Source: TMED26 sp002694075 (GTDB lineage Bacteria > Pseudomonadota > Alphaproteobacteria > Thalassobaculales > Thalassobaculaceae). From it: a DNA stretch of 5,842 nt. Under the pieces are notes generated by a model. The model had not been told where the DNA came from and ran no database searches. It worked only from the letters and a program-made list of their open reading frames with translations. Within the stretch, counting starts at the first letter, position 1; the number at the start of each line of letters is the position of its first letter. Below, piece after piece: positions 1-5,842 of the stretch. The position numbers and the translations under genes were made by a program. Location of the stretch: assembly GCA_036160575.1 (NCBI GenBank), contig JAYYDT010000073.1, forward strand, positions 1 through 5,842, read 5' to 3'.

Positions 1-401
1 GACACCACCCGCCCGCGCACCGAAATGCCGGCGCGGTGCACGCTCTCGGGATCGCCGCTGACCAGTGGATGCCAGGCCGGCAGGTCCTTGCCGTCGCGCA
101 GCAGTCGGTAGGCGCAGGTCGACGGCATCCAATCCAGACTGTCCAAAACGCTGGGCGACAGACGCACGCAGTCGGGCACATGAACCTGGCGGTTGGCGTA
201 ATCGCGGCAGCGGCAGCTTTGCCCGTCCAACAACTGGCAGGCGACATTGGTGAAATGTAGCGCCTCGGTGTCTTCGTCGATCAGTTTCAAAAGGCAGCAT
301 TTGGCGCAGCCGTCGCATAGCGATTCCCACTGGTCCGGGGTCATCCGATGGAGCGGCGTGGTGCGCCAAAACGGCGGCGGGTCGGCGTTATCCTCAGCCA
401 T
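1..401 (-). CDS. ycgN: YcgN/UPF0260 family Cys-cluster protein (C-terminus beyond window)
   Basis: This is a partial gene. The first 133 codons lie in the window and the 3' end runs off the left edge. Against the usual length of about 150 residues, roughly 15-20 are missing. The translation resembles E. coli YcgN, as I remember it, along its whole visible length. It has an FW motif at residues 11-12, a WESLCDGCAKCC stretch at 25-36 giving the family's C-x2-C-x2-CC cluster (C29, C32, C35, C36), then FTNVACQLLD (50-59), C63 and C65, PDC at 76-78, TCAYRLL (95-101) and DLPAWHPL (106-113). The family is annotated as a probable Zn- or Fe-chelating cysteine-cluster protein, and its molecular role is not established. 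No signal peptide or membrane segment is visible, so it is probably cytoplasmic. The ATG overlaps the end of the upstream hydrolase gene by 8 nt and has no strong ribosome binding site, which fits translational coupling. Family assignment is secure; function is unknown. Confidence 0.93.
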   Translation of the reverse strand, partial: MAEDNADPPPFWRTTPLHRMTPDQWESLCDGCAKCCLLKLIDEDTEALHFTNVACQLLDGQSCRCRDYANRQVHVPDCVRLSPSVLDSLDWMPSTCAYRLLRDGKDLPAWHPLVSGDPESVHRAGISVRGRVV

Positions 402-1254
402 CGGCGCCGGCGGCCGCGATTTCGTTCAACACCGGCAGAATGTATTCGCGGAATTTGGCCGGATTCTCGCTCATCGGGAAATGCCCCAGTTCGCGCATGA
501 TGGTGACCTTCGCGCCGGGAATGGCGGCGCCGGTGCGGGTGGTGTCCTCGACCGTACAGGAAAAATCGTACTCGCCGGTCAGCAGGTAGAGCGGACAGAC
601 CGCGGTGTCGATCAACCCGGTGCGGTCGCGATAGTCGCTGTCGGCGCGGTAGAAATGCAGATCGCCCTTGAACACGCCGGGGCCGCTTTGCAGATATTGC
701 CACAAGGTTTCCCAGCGCGCCTCGTCCGGGCTTTGCGGCGCGACCAGGCCGGAAATCAGGCCGGCGCACACCTCGCCGCCATGCACATCCGGCCGGTTGA
801 GCCATTCGGTGTCATACCACGGCGTTTGATGGTCGGCCGCCTCCAAGCCGATCAGAGCGCGAAACTCGGCGCCATGGCGGGCGGCCAGATTGAGGGTGAT
901 GCGCCCGCCCATGGAACAGCCCATGACCACCGGTTTGTCCAATTCCAACGCGGCGCAGAAAGTACGGATGATTTCGGTGTAGCTGTCGGTGGTGAGGGCG
1001 TACTCCTCATCCTGCCAGCCGACCGGCGGTGGCGACTTGCCGCGCCATGGCAGGTCGAAGGCGAGCACGCGGAAACGGTCGGTGATCGCCGGGTCGGTCA
1101 TCAAATGGCGAAACTGACTGGTGTCGCAGCCGGCGGTGTGCAAGCAGACCAGCGGGATGCCGCCGCCGGCTTCCTCGAAATACAGGCGCACCGGCCGGCC
1201 CTGCCAGGAGGTCCGCAGATAGCGCCCGACGGTCGGTTCGAGTTGCGCGCTCAT
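394..1254 (-). CDS. Alpha/beta-fold serine hydrolase
   Basis: A complete 286-residue alpha/beta hydrolase. The nucleophile elbow is GCSMGG (residues 112-117, Ser114). The acid is probably Asp230 in LTGEYD, and the base is His258 in ELGHFP. The oxyanion-loop position carries HTAG (39-42) instead of the commoner HGxG. FDLPWRGKS (66-74) is the usual strand-4 turn. There is no signal peptide, so it should be cytoplasmic. The reaction is ester, thioester or C-C hydrolysis in this fold, and the sequence does not reveal the substrate. The start is well supported: GGGAG lies 6 nt upstream of the ATG, and the ATG overlaps the stop of the preceding SCP2-like gene as ATGA. This coupling suggests the two proteins are made together. 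The 3' end overlaps ycgN by 8 nt. Names such as proline iminopeptidase or haloperoxidase would be over-annotation. Confidence 0.92.
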   Translation of the reverse strand: MSAQLEPTVGRYLRTSWQGRPVRLYFEEAGGGIPLVCLHTAGCDTSQFRHLMTDPAITDRFRVLAFDLPWRGKSPPPVGWQDEEYALTTDSYTEIIRTFCAALELDKPVVMGCSMGGRITLNLAARHGAEFRALIGLEAADHQTPWYDTEWLNRPDVHGGEVCAGLISGLVAPQSPDEARWETLWQYLQSGPGVFKGDLHFYRADSDYRDRTGLIDTAVCPLYLLTGEYDFSCTVEDTTRTGAAIPGAKVTIMRELGHFPMSENPAKFREYILPVLNEIAAAGADG

Positions 1255-1637
1255 CGGCCGCTCCCTTCCTTCGAAAACAGGGTCGTGTCACGCGGCAAGG
1301 CGATCATTTCCTTAAAATATCTTAAGTTCGACATGAACGGCAGCAAGTCGCCCTCAAGGACCGCGTGACCGCTTTTGGTCAGGGCGAAAATGTCATGGTA
1401 CCCGGGCGCCGGCATCGGTTCCCAGAAGCGTTCCCAAACCTCCCGCGCGGCGGCGATTTGAAAGCGCCAGGGGCGCAGCAAGCCGCCGTCGATGCGCAAA
1501 TCCGTGATCCGTCCTTGATGAATGTGGATGTCATGGGCGACCGCGCCGACCGTTAAGCGAAAGTCGACGGTAAGGAAGCGTCCGCGATGGACGAGCTGTG
1601 GACGGCTGTTGACGGCCGCCGGGAGGGCGTCGAGCAT
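1251..1637 (-). CDS. Small SCP2-like (sterol-carrier-fold) protein, uncharacterised
   Basis: A soluble protein of about 128 residues that I do not recognise by name. Its pattern fits the SCP2-like fold: alternating beta strands with an internal HIHQGRITDLRI segment (about 37-48), a middle WRFQIAAAREVWERFW stretch (about 57-72), then HDIFALTKSGHAVLEGDLLPF (about 81-101). The last part resembles the G-x(n)-L-x-GDL-x-P-x-M ending of SCP2 modules, followed by a helix with NLRYFKEMIALPR. SCP2 domains bind lipids or acyl-CoA in a hydrophobic tunnel, so lipid binding here is inferred. Two starts are possible: GTG at 1643 or ATG at 1637. I prefer the ATG because AGG lies 5 nt upstream of it, whereas that same AGG overlaps the GTG. 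The gene follows cfa by 23 nt and overlaps the hydrolase start by 4 nt (ATGA), so it is probably cotranscribed with both. Confidence 0.82.
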   Translation of the reverse strand: MLDALPAAVNSRPQLVHRGRFLTVDFRLTVGAVAHDIHIHQGRITDLRIDGGLLRPWRFQIAAAREVWERFWEPMPAPGYHDIFALTKSGHAVLEGDLLPFMSNLRYFKEMIALPRDTTLFSKEGSGR

Positions 1638-1660
1638 GGGCACCTGCCAAGCGGGAAGAG

Positions 1661-2872
1661 CTACGCGGGCTGCGTCTGAATGTCGTAATCGGCCATATAA
1701 TCACGCGTTAGCGGCAGCGTGTCGACCGCTTTGGCCAATTGAATTTGAAAGACCATCAATTCGCCTCGGCGGAAGGCCGCCTCGCAGCCGGCCAGGTAAA
1801 AATCCCACATCCGGCAGAAGCGGTCGTCGTAAAGGGCGCGCGCGGTGTCGATGTTTTGCTGAAAGCGGCGGCGCCAAGCTTTCAGAGTGTCGGCGTAGTG
1901 CACGCGCAGGATTTCCACATCGGTGACCCAGAGCCCGGCCTTTTCGATGGCCTTTGTCTGTTCGGCCAGGGTCGGGGTATAGGCGCCGGGGAAGATGTAT
2001 TTGGCCATCCACGGGTTAAGCGGCGCCGGTGTGTGGAATTTACCGATGGCGTGGATCACCGCCACGCCGTTATCGGTCAGCAATTGCGCGATCTTGCGAT
2101 AATATTCCAAATAATGGCGCGGGCCGACATGCTCCAGCATGCCGACCGACACAATGCGGTCGAAGTGGCCTTGCACTTGCCGGTAATCTTGAAGGTGAAT
2201 GCGTACCCGCTCGGCCAGGCCGGCGTTGTCGATGCGTCGCCGGCTGTGTTGATATTGCTCTTCCGAGAGAGTCACGCCCACGACGGTGACGTCGCGGAGG
2301 CCGGCCAAGGTCATCGCCAACCCGCCCCACCCCGAGCCGATGTCCAAAACCCGGTGCCCATCGGCGAGGTGAAGCTTCGCCGCCAGGCGGCGCTTTTTGT
2401 GCGCTTGGGCCTGCTCCAAGCTGTCATTGGGGCTTTTGAAATAAGCGCAGGAATACTGCCGATCGGCGTCGAGGAATAGGTCGAACAATTGGCCATTAAG
2501 ATCGTAATGGTGGCGCACCTTGCCGGCCGCTTTGTGGATCGGGTTGAAGGTTTGCCACAGGGCGACTTTATCGCGCAGAGTTTCGGCCCAGCGATGAAAT
2601 CGCGATTGCGGTAAATTGCCCAGGTTGGCCATGCACAGATCGAGGAAATCGTAGAGGTCGCCCTCAATGATCTCCAACTCGCCGTCCATATAGCCTTCGC
2701 CGATCGCTAGTTTAGGGGTGAAAAAAATGCGCCGTTCAAGCGCCCGCGATTTGATGCGAATGCCGGCCCTGGGGGGCTCGCCATCGCCGAACACGTGGCG
2801 CTGTCCGCGCGCGTCCTCAACCATAAGGCGGCCGGTTTGCACAAGGGATTTAAATACTGCTGACGCCCACAT
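1661..2872 (-). CDS. cfa: Cyclopropane-fatty-acyl-phospholipid synthase (SAM-dependent)
   Basis: A 403-residue protein, slightly longer than E. coli Cfa (382). It transfers a methylene group from S-adenosylmethionine to cis double bonds of acyl chains in membrane phospholipids, acting at the inner face of the cytoplasmic membrane. The N-terminal domain covers about residues 1-130. The catalytic domain has QYSCAYF (139-145, Cys142), the SAM loop LDIGSGWGG (176-184), SVGMLEHVGP (242-251, Glu247), VIHAIG (272-277, His274), NPWMAKYIFPGAYTP (286-300) and HYADTLKAW (325-333, Tyr326). These correspond to the E. coli active-site residues C139, E239, H266 and Y317, so the enzyme looks intact. An in-frame TGA lies just upstream, making ATG 2872 the earliest ATG. 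The AAGG before it abuts the ATG directly, a poor spacing. It is first in the minus-strand series and divergent from the aldo/keto reductase gene. Confidence 0.96.
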   Translation of the reverse strand: MWASAVFKSLVQTGRLMVEDARGQRHVFGDGEPPRAGIRIKSRALERRIFFTPKLAIGEGYMDGELEIIEGDLYDFLDLCMANLGNLPQSRFHRWAETLRDKVALWQTFNPIHKAAGKVRHHYDLNGQLFDLFLDADRQYSCAYFKSPNDSLEQAQAHKKRRLAAKLHLADGHRVLDIGSGWGGLAMTLAGLRDVTVVGVTLSEEQYQHSRRRIDNAGLAERVRIHLQDYRQVQGHFDRIVSVGMLEHVGPRHYLEYYRKIAQLLTDNGVAVIHAIGKFHTPAPLNPWMAKYIFPGAYTPTLAEQTKAIEKAGLWVTDVEILRVHYADTLKAWRRRFQQNIDTARALYDDRFCRMWDFYLAGCEAAFRRGELMVFQIQLAKAVDTLPLTRDYMADYDIQTQPA

Positions 2873-2961
2873 CCTTCATCGCCCCCCACGTCAACGTCTA
2901 AGGACTTCCGGCTCAAATATTATCACTCAACCCACCCGAGAATGAATAGGATTTTTAAGAA
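2873..2961. promoter_or_regulatory. AT-rich divergent promoter region between cfa and the aldo/keto reductase gene
   Basis: This 89-bp gap separates two divergent starts and is clearly more AT-rich than the flanking genes from about 2895 on. On the minus strand, TGA followed by TAATAT (2925-2917) resembles an extended -10 element for cfa, and the overlapping GATAAT matches TATAAT at five of six positions. The upstream -35 candidate, TTCATT (2946-2941), is weak. No convincing plus-strand promoter pair was found, although TATTAT at 2918-2923 could serve as a -10. AGGA at 2948-2951 lies 10 nt before the plus-strand ATG at 2962. No operator palindrome was recognised. The promoter role rests mainly on gene orientation. 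Confidence 0.45.
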
Positions 2962-3951
2962 ATGACCATGTCAAAACGACGCTTAGGACGTACTAATCTT
3001 TATATATCTGAGTTAACCATTGGCGGCGGTTGGGTTGGCGGGGCGCTGATCGATCAGCCCGACGATGTCAAACGGGCGCTGGTCGACCGCGCGCGCGCCG
3101 GCGGGATTAACTGGATCGACACCGCCGCCGCCTATGGCCAGGGACAGTCGGAAGCCGCTATCGGCCGTGTATTGGAAGACGTGCCGGTCGACCGGCGGCC
3201 GTATGTCTCCACCAAGGTGCGCCTGGATCCGGCGCGGGACACCGACTTCGCGGCGCAAATCCGCGACTCCCTGGCGGCCAGTCTGGACCGTTTGAAAATG
3301 TCGTCGGTGCCGCTGCTGCAACTGCACAATCCGATCGCCCCGGACGGTTACGGCGACAGTGTCACGCCCGAACAAGTGCTTGGCGACGGGGGGATTTTAG
3401 ATATCTTCGACGGGTTGCGGCGCGCCGGACTCTGCGCTTATTCGGGTGTCACCGCGCTGGGTGACACGGCGGCTTTGAAGACGGTTGTGGCCAGCGGCCG
3501 GGTGGACACCGCCCAGGTCTATTTCAACATCCTCAACCCCAGCGCCGCCCATCCGCCGGGACCGGTCTGGTCGGGCCAGGATTTCGATGGTCTGCTGGCC
3601 ACCTGTGCGGCCCATGACGTGGGGGTGATGGGTATTCGCGTGTTCGCCGCCGGGGTGATCGCCAGCCCCACCCGCCATGGCCGTGAAATCCCCATCACCG
3701 ACGGCAGCGATTTGATGAGCGAGGCGCGCCGCGCGGCGGCGGTGTTCGACCTGCTCGGCGACGGCCATGGTACGCGCGCGCAAACCGGCTTGCGCTTCGC
3801 CTTGGCCGAGCCGGGAATAGCGTCGGTGGTTATCGGTCTCGCCGAGCCGGCGCATTTGGAAGAGGCGCTGGCGGGGGCGGCGGCGGGCCCCTTGCCGGCG
3901 GCCGCGCGTGACCAGGTGCGCGCTCTTTATCGCCGGGATTACGGTTTCTAG
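2962..3951 (+). CDS. Aldo/keto reductase family oxidoreductase
   Basis: A complete 329-residue aldo/keto reductase with a (beta/alpha)8 barrel, expected to reduce aldehydes or ketones (or run the reverse) with NADPH in the cytoplasm. It opens with the family's RRLGRTNL-x-ISELTIGGG (residues 6-23). The catalytic tetrad is visible: Asp53 and Tyr58 in WIDTAAAYGQG, Lys85 in VSTKVRL and His122 in LLQLHNP. The C-terminal cofactor-proximal region is recognisable as ASVVIGLAEPAHLEEAL (287-303). Length is normal for the D-threo-aldose dehydrogenase or pyridoxal-reductase-like branch, but I cannot assign a substrate. ATG 2962 is followed by a second in-frame ATG at 2968. AGGA sits 10 nt before the first, and AAGA (2957-2960) 7 nt before the second, so the start could be two codons later. 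The first 25 or so codons are unusually AT-rich for this window. The gene ends against the convergent SDR gene in a shared CTAG. Confidence 0.94.
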   Translation: MTMSKRRLGRTNLYISELTIGGGWVGGALIDQPDDVKRALVDRARAGGINWIDTAAAYGQGQSEAAIGRVLEDVPVDRRPYVSTKVRLDPARDTDFAAQIRDSLAASLDRLKMSSVPLLQLHNPIAPDGYGDSVTPEQVLGDGGILDIFDGLRRAGLCAYSGVTALGDTAALKTVVASGRVDTAQVYFNILNPSAAHPPGPVWSGQDFDGLLATCAAHDVGVMGIRVFAAGVIASPTRHGREIPITDGSDLMSEARRAAAVFDLLGDGHGTRAQTGLRFALAEPGIASVVIGLAEPAHLEEALAGAAAGPLPAAARDQVRALYRRDYGF

Positions 3952-4685
3952 TGGCCGGCGCGGCCGCCCGATAAATCGAACACCGCGCCGGTTGAAAAGC
4001 TGCAATCGGCGCTCGCCAACCAAGCGGTCATGCGGGCCACCTCGTCGACGGTGCCAAGACGCTTCATCGGGTTCTTCTCGATCATCAGGCGCAGCACCTC
4101 GGGGTCCTGGTTATGGGCCATGTCGGTTTCAATCGCCGCCGGCGCGACGCAATTGGCGATCACTCCGGTTTCGGCCAATTCCCGCCCCAGCACCTTGGTG
4201 AAGGCGATAACGCCGGCTTTGGCGGCGGAATAGGCGGCCAACATCGGGGTGCCTTCCTTGCCGGCGATGGAGGCGATGTTGACGATCCGGCCATAACCGG
4301 CGGCAACCATTTGTGGGGCGACCGCCTGGCAACAGAGGAAAGTGCCGGTTAAATCGATATCGACGACCTGCCGCCAGGCGTCTTCCGGATAGGCCAGGGC
4401 GGCCGTCGGCGGGCCGACTATTCCGGCATTGTTGATTAGGATATCCAGGCGGCCATGGGCGTTGACGGCGGTCTCCACGGCGGCGCGCACCTGGCCGCCG
4501 TCGGCGATGTCGACGACCGCGTTACCGGCCACCGTGTCGGCCATGGCGGCCAGGCCGTCGGCGTCGATGTCCCAGGCGATGACTTGCGCGCCGGCGGCTT
4601 GGAGATGCGCGGTGATGGCCCGCCCAATGCCTTTGACGGCACCGGTGACGATGGCGGTTCGACCGGCCAGATCAATGCGATTCAT
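3948..4685 (-). CDS. Short-chain dehydrogenase/reductase (FabG-like SDR)
   Basis: A complete 245-residue classical SDR and probable NAD(P)-dependent alcohol/ketone oxidoreductase of the cytoplasm. The Rossmann motif is TGAVKGIG (14-21). Asp39 at the end of strand 2 suggests NAD(H) rather than NADP(H), by the usual family rule. NNAG is at 85-88. The catalytic Ser139, Tyr152 and Lys156 (YSAAK) are present. The tetrad Asn is replaced: the usual D-x-N-L-T-G segment reads VDIDLTG, with Asp111 (codon GAT). The C-terminus, DCSFSTGAVFDLSGGRA, is of the type seen in SDRs annotated as sugar-acid dehydrogenases or FabG-like enzymes. FabG itself is possible but less likely for an isolated gene with this C-terminus. 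The start at 4685 has only a weak purine-rich site upstream. It lies 43 bp from the divergent mnmC start. The stop overlaps that of the convergent aldo/keto reductase gene by 4 bp. Confidence 0.94.
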   Translation of the reverse strand: MNRIDLAGRTAIVTGAVKGIGRAITAHLQAAGAQVIAWDIDADGLAAMADTVAGNAVVDIADGGQVRAAVETAVNAHGRLDILINNAGIVGPPTAALAYPEDAWRQVVDIDLTGTFLCCQAVAPQMVAAGYGRIVNIASIAGKEGTPMLAAYSAAKAGVIAFTKVLGRELAETGVIANCVAPAAIETDMAHNQDPEVLRLMIEKNPMKRLGTVDEVARMTAWLASADCSFSTGAVFDLSGGRAGH

Positions 4686-4728
4686 GGCATACGCTCAGCG
4701 CTGTGATTGGTGTAGGCTCGCGGCCATC
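4686..4728. promoter_or_regulatory. Short divergent gap between the SDR gene and mnmC
   Basis: Only 43 bp separate the two divergent start codons, too little for two independent full promoters without overlap. At least one promoter probably extends into the neighbouring coding sequence. The gap contains an 8-bp palindrome, CAGCGCTG (4696-4703). AGG at 4714-4716 is the only Shine-Dalgarno-like triplet before mnmC, and its 12-nt spacing is long. I could not identify a convincing -35/-10 pair on either strand. The promoter role is inferred from orientation. Confidence 0.3.
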
Positions 4729-5842
4729 ATGACCGAAGAATGGCAGCTTCAAAACCCGCAACTCACCTTTCGCGCCGATGGCGCCCCCGTGGCGCGGCGG
4801 TACGGCGATATTTACCACAATGCCGACGGTTTGGCCGAGACACGCCATGTCTATCTCGGCGGCATCGGCGCGCCGGCGGTGTGGGACCGGCCGGGGGCTT
4901 TCGTGCTGGGCGAAATCGGCTTTGGCACCGGTCTGAATTTCCTGGCCACGTGGGCGGCCTGGCGGGACAGCGCGCCGGCCGGCGCGCGTTTGCACTATGT
5001 GGCGGTGGAAAACGCCCCGTTGCCGGCCGCCACCATCGCCGAGATTCATGTCCGCCATCCCGCCCTGGCCGGCTTGGTGGCCGAACTGTGCCAACAGGTG
5101 CTGGACCCGGCGCCGGGTTTCCACCGGTTTTGGCTGGACAAGGGGCGGGTCTGCCTGACCTTGCTACTGGGCGAGGCGGCGGCCGCCTTGGCCGCCGTCG
5201 AGGCGGTTGTCGATGCCTGGTACCTCGATGGTTTCGCCCCCGCGCGCAACGCCGACGCCTGGCGACCGGCGGTTTTGGCCGAAGTCGCGCGCTTGTCGCG
5301 GCCGGGTGCCCGCCTGGCCAGTTTCACCGCCGCCGGTCAAGTGCGCGGCGACCTGGCCAAGGTGGGCTTCGAGGTCGTCAAGAGCCCCGGTTTCGGCACC
5401 AAACGCGAGATGATCACCGGGCGTTTCGCTGGGCCGCCGCGGCCGGTCGGCGGCGCGCCATGGTACCGCCTGCCGCGTGCACCGGACCGGCCGGGTCGGG
5501 TGGTCATCATCGGGGCCGGCGTGGCCGGCGCGGCACTGGCGGCGGCGCTGGGGCGGCGTCAAGTCTACCCCCTGGTGATCGACGCGGCGGCGACGGTTGG
5601 CGCCGGTGCGTCGTCGGTGCCGCTGGGCCTGGTGACGCCGCCGCTCAATCCCGGAAGAAACCCGAGCGAGGCCTTTAAGATCGCCGCTTTCCGGTACCAA
5701 TACGCGGCCTTGCCGGCGGCCATTCAGGCCCAAATTGGCGGTCTTTGGTTCACGCCGAAGGACACCCGCGCGGCCGCGCGTTTCGCCGATCTGGTGGTGA
5801 CCGAAGGCCCCGCGCGGGGCCTCTTCAGCGATGCCGCGCCGG
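4729..5842 (+). CDS. mnmC: MnmC, bifunctional tRNA mnm5(s2)U biosynthesis enzyme (C-terminus beyond window)
   Basis: An open frame of 371 codons that continues past the right edge. E. coli MnmC has 668 residues, so about half is present. The N-terminal methyltransferase domain (about 1-235) shows FRADGAPVARRYGDIYHNADGL-type family opening (14-35), ETRHVYL (37-43), the SAM loop GEIGFGTGLNFL (61-72) and DAWYLDGFAPARN (162-174), where Asp167 aligns with the catalytic Asp of the family. The FAD-dependent oxidase domain begins at about 257 with VVIIGAGVAGAAL. This domain converts the carboxymethylaminomethyl group on tRNA wobble uridine 34 to aminomethyl, and the methyltransferase then makes the methylaminomethyl form. 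The oxidase's usual GASGN-type motif reads GASSV (293-297), followed by LGLVTPPL. ATG 4729 matches the family N-terminus. A further in-frame ATG at 4684 would add 15 residues, which is less likely. Confidence 0.95.
   Translation, partial: MTEEWQLQNPQLTFRADGAPVARRYGDIYHNADGLAETRHVYLGGIGAPAVWDRPGAFVLGEIGFGTGLNFLATWAAWRDSAPAGARLHYVAVENAPLPAATIAEIHVRHPALAGLVAELCQQVLDPAPGFHRFWLDKGRVCLTLLLGEAAAALAAVEAVVDAWYLDGFAPARNADAWRPAVLAEVARLSRPGARLASFTAAGQVRGDLAKVGFEVVKSPGFGTKREMITGRFAGPPRPVGGAPWYRLPRAPDRPGRVVIIGAGVAGAALAAALGRRQVYPLVIDAAATVGAGASSVPLGLVTPPLNPGRNPSEAFKIAAFRYQYAALPAAIQAQIGGLWFTPKDTRAAARFADLVVTEGPARGLFSDAAP

Noticed and set aside
247..1368. Long plus-strand open frame of 373 codons
   Set aside because: It runs antisense to the alpha/beta hydrolase, which has a complete catalytic triad and a good ribosome binding site. 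The plus-strand product has low-complexity Gly/Ala/Arg-rich composition and no recognisable motif. It is a typical shadow in GC-rich DNA.
1739..2479. Plus-strand open frame of 246 codons
   Set aside because: It lies entirely antisense to cfa, whose SAM and active-site motifs are conserved. It shows no family motif of its own.
3951..3967. Possible intrinsic terminator hairpin after the aldo/keto reductase stop
   Set aside because: The stem is only five clean G/C pairs plus one G:U and one G-C. No T-run follows on either strand. Such stems arise easily by chance in GC-rich DNA, and this one lies inside the SDR coding sequence.
3397..4023. Minus-strand open frame of 208 codons across the aldo/keto reductase/SDR junction
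   Set aside because: It is antisense to the aldo/keto reductase C-terminus and out of frame with the SDR. Its composition is Arg/Gly-rich and it has no supported start.
4740..5678. Plus-strand open frame of 312 codons inside the mnmC region
   Set aside because: It is in a different frame from the MnmC reading, which carries clear methyltransferase and FAD motifs. The alternative product is Arg/Gly-rich with no motifs.
1..5842. Mobile element, CRISPR array, tRNA, rRNA or defence system
   Set aside because: Apart from the AT-rich patch at 2895-3025, coding is continuous and compositionally even. I saw no transposase or integrase motif, regularly spaced repeat, cloverleaf candidate or terminal inverted repeat.

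Overview
The window is GC-rich, densely packed bacterial chromosome with strong G/C preference at third codon positions. A YcgN-type (UPF0260) Cys-cluster protein, a cyclopropane-fatty-acyl-phospholipid synthase and a bifunctional MnmC point to a proteobacterium. The MnmC and Cfa sequence style suggests an alphaproteobacterium (Rhodospirillales-like), but this is inferred from recalled family features and no search was run. I see no mobile element, CRISPR array, tRNA or rRNA. The region reads as ordinary chromosome.

Layout. (1) Positions 1-2872, minus strand: a tight four-gene series read from right to left. It holds cfa (1661-2872), a small SCP2-like protein (1251-1637), an alpha/beta hydrolase (394-1254) and a ycgN-like gene (401 down past the left edge). 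Junctions are +23 nt, a 4-nt ATGA overlap and an 8-nt overlap, so cotranscription and translational coupling are likely. (2) Positions 2873-2961: an AT-rich divergent promoter region. (3) Positions 2962-3951, plus strand: an aldo/keto reductase. (4) Positions 3948-4685, minus strand: a short-chain dehydrogenase/reductase that converges on the aldo/keto reductase. Both stop codons are written in one palindromic CTAG. (5) Positions 4686-4728: a 43-bp divergent gap. (6) Position 4729 to the right edge, plus strand: mnmC, with its methyltransferase domain complete and its FAD oxidase domain cut by the window end.

How the genes may work together. Cfa modifies the acyl chains of membrane phospholipids. 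The next two genes encode a lipid-carrier-like fold and a serine-hydrolase fold, so the minus-strand series could be a lipid modification or turnover unit. That is inference from order and fold only. The two oxidoreductases have unknown substrates, and convergent orientation means they are not one operon. mnmC acts in wobble-uridine tRNA modification and is probably independent of its neighbours. The points most worth checking are the uncharacterised SCP2-like/hydrolase pair, an Asn-to-Asp change at the SDR tetrad position, and a divergent GASGN-type motif in the MnmC oxidase domain.
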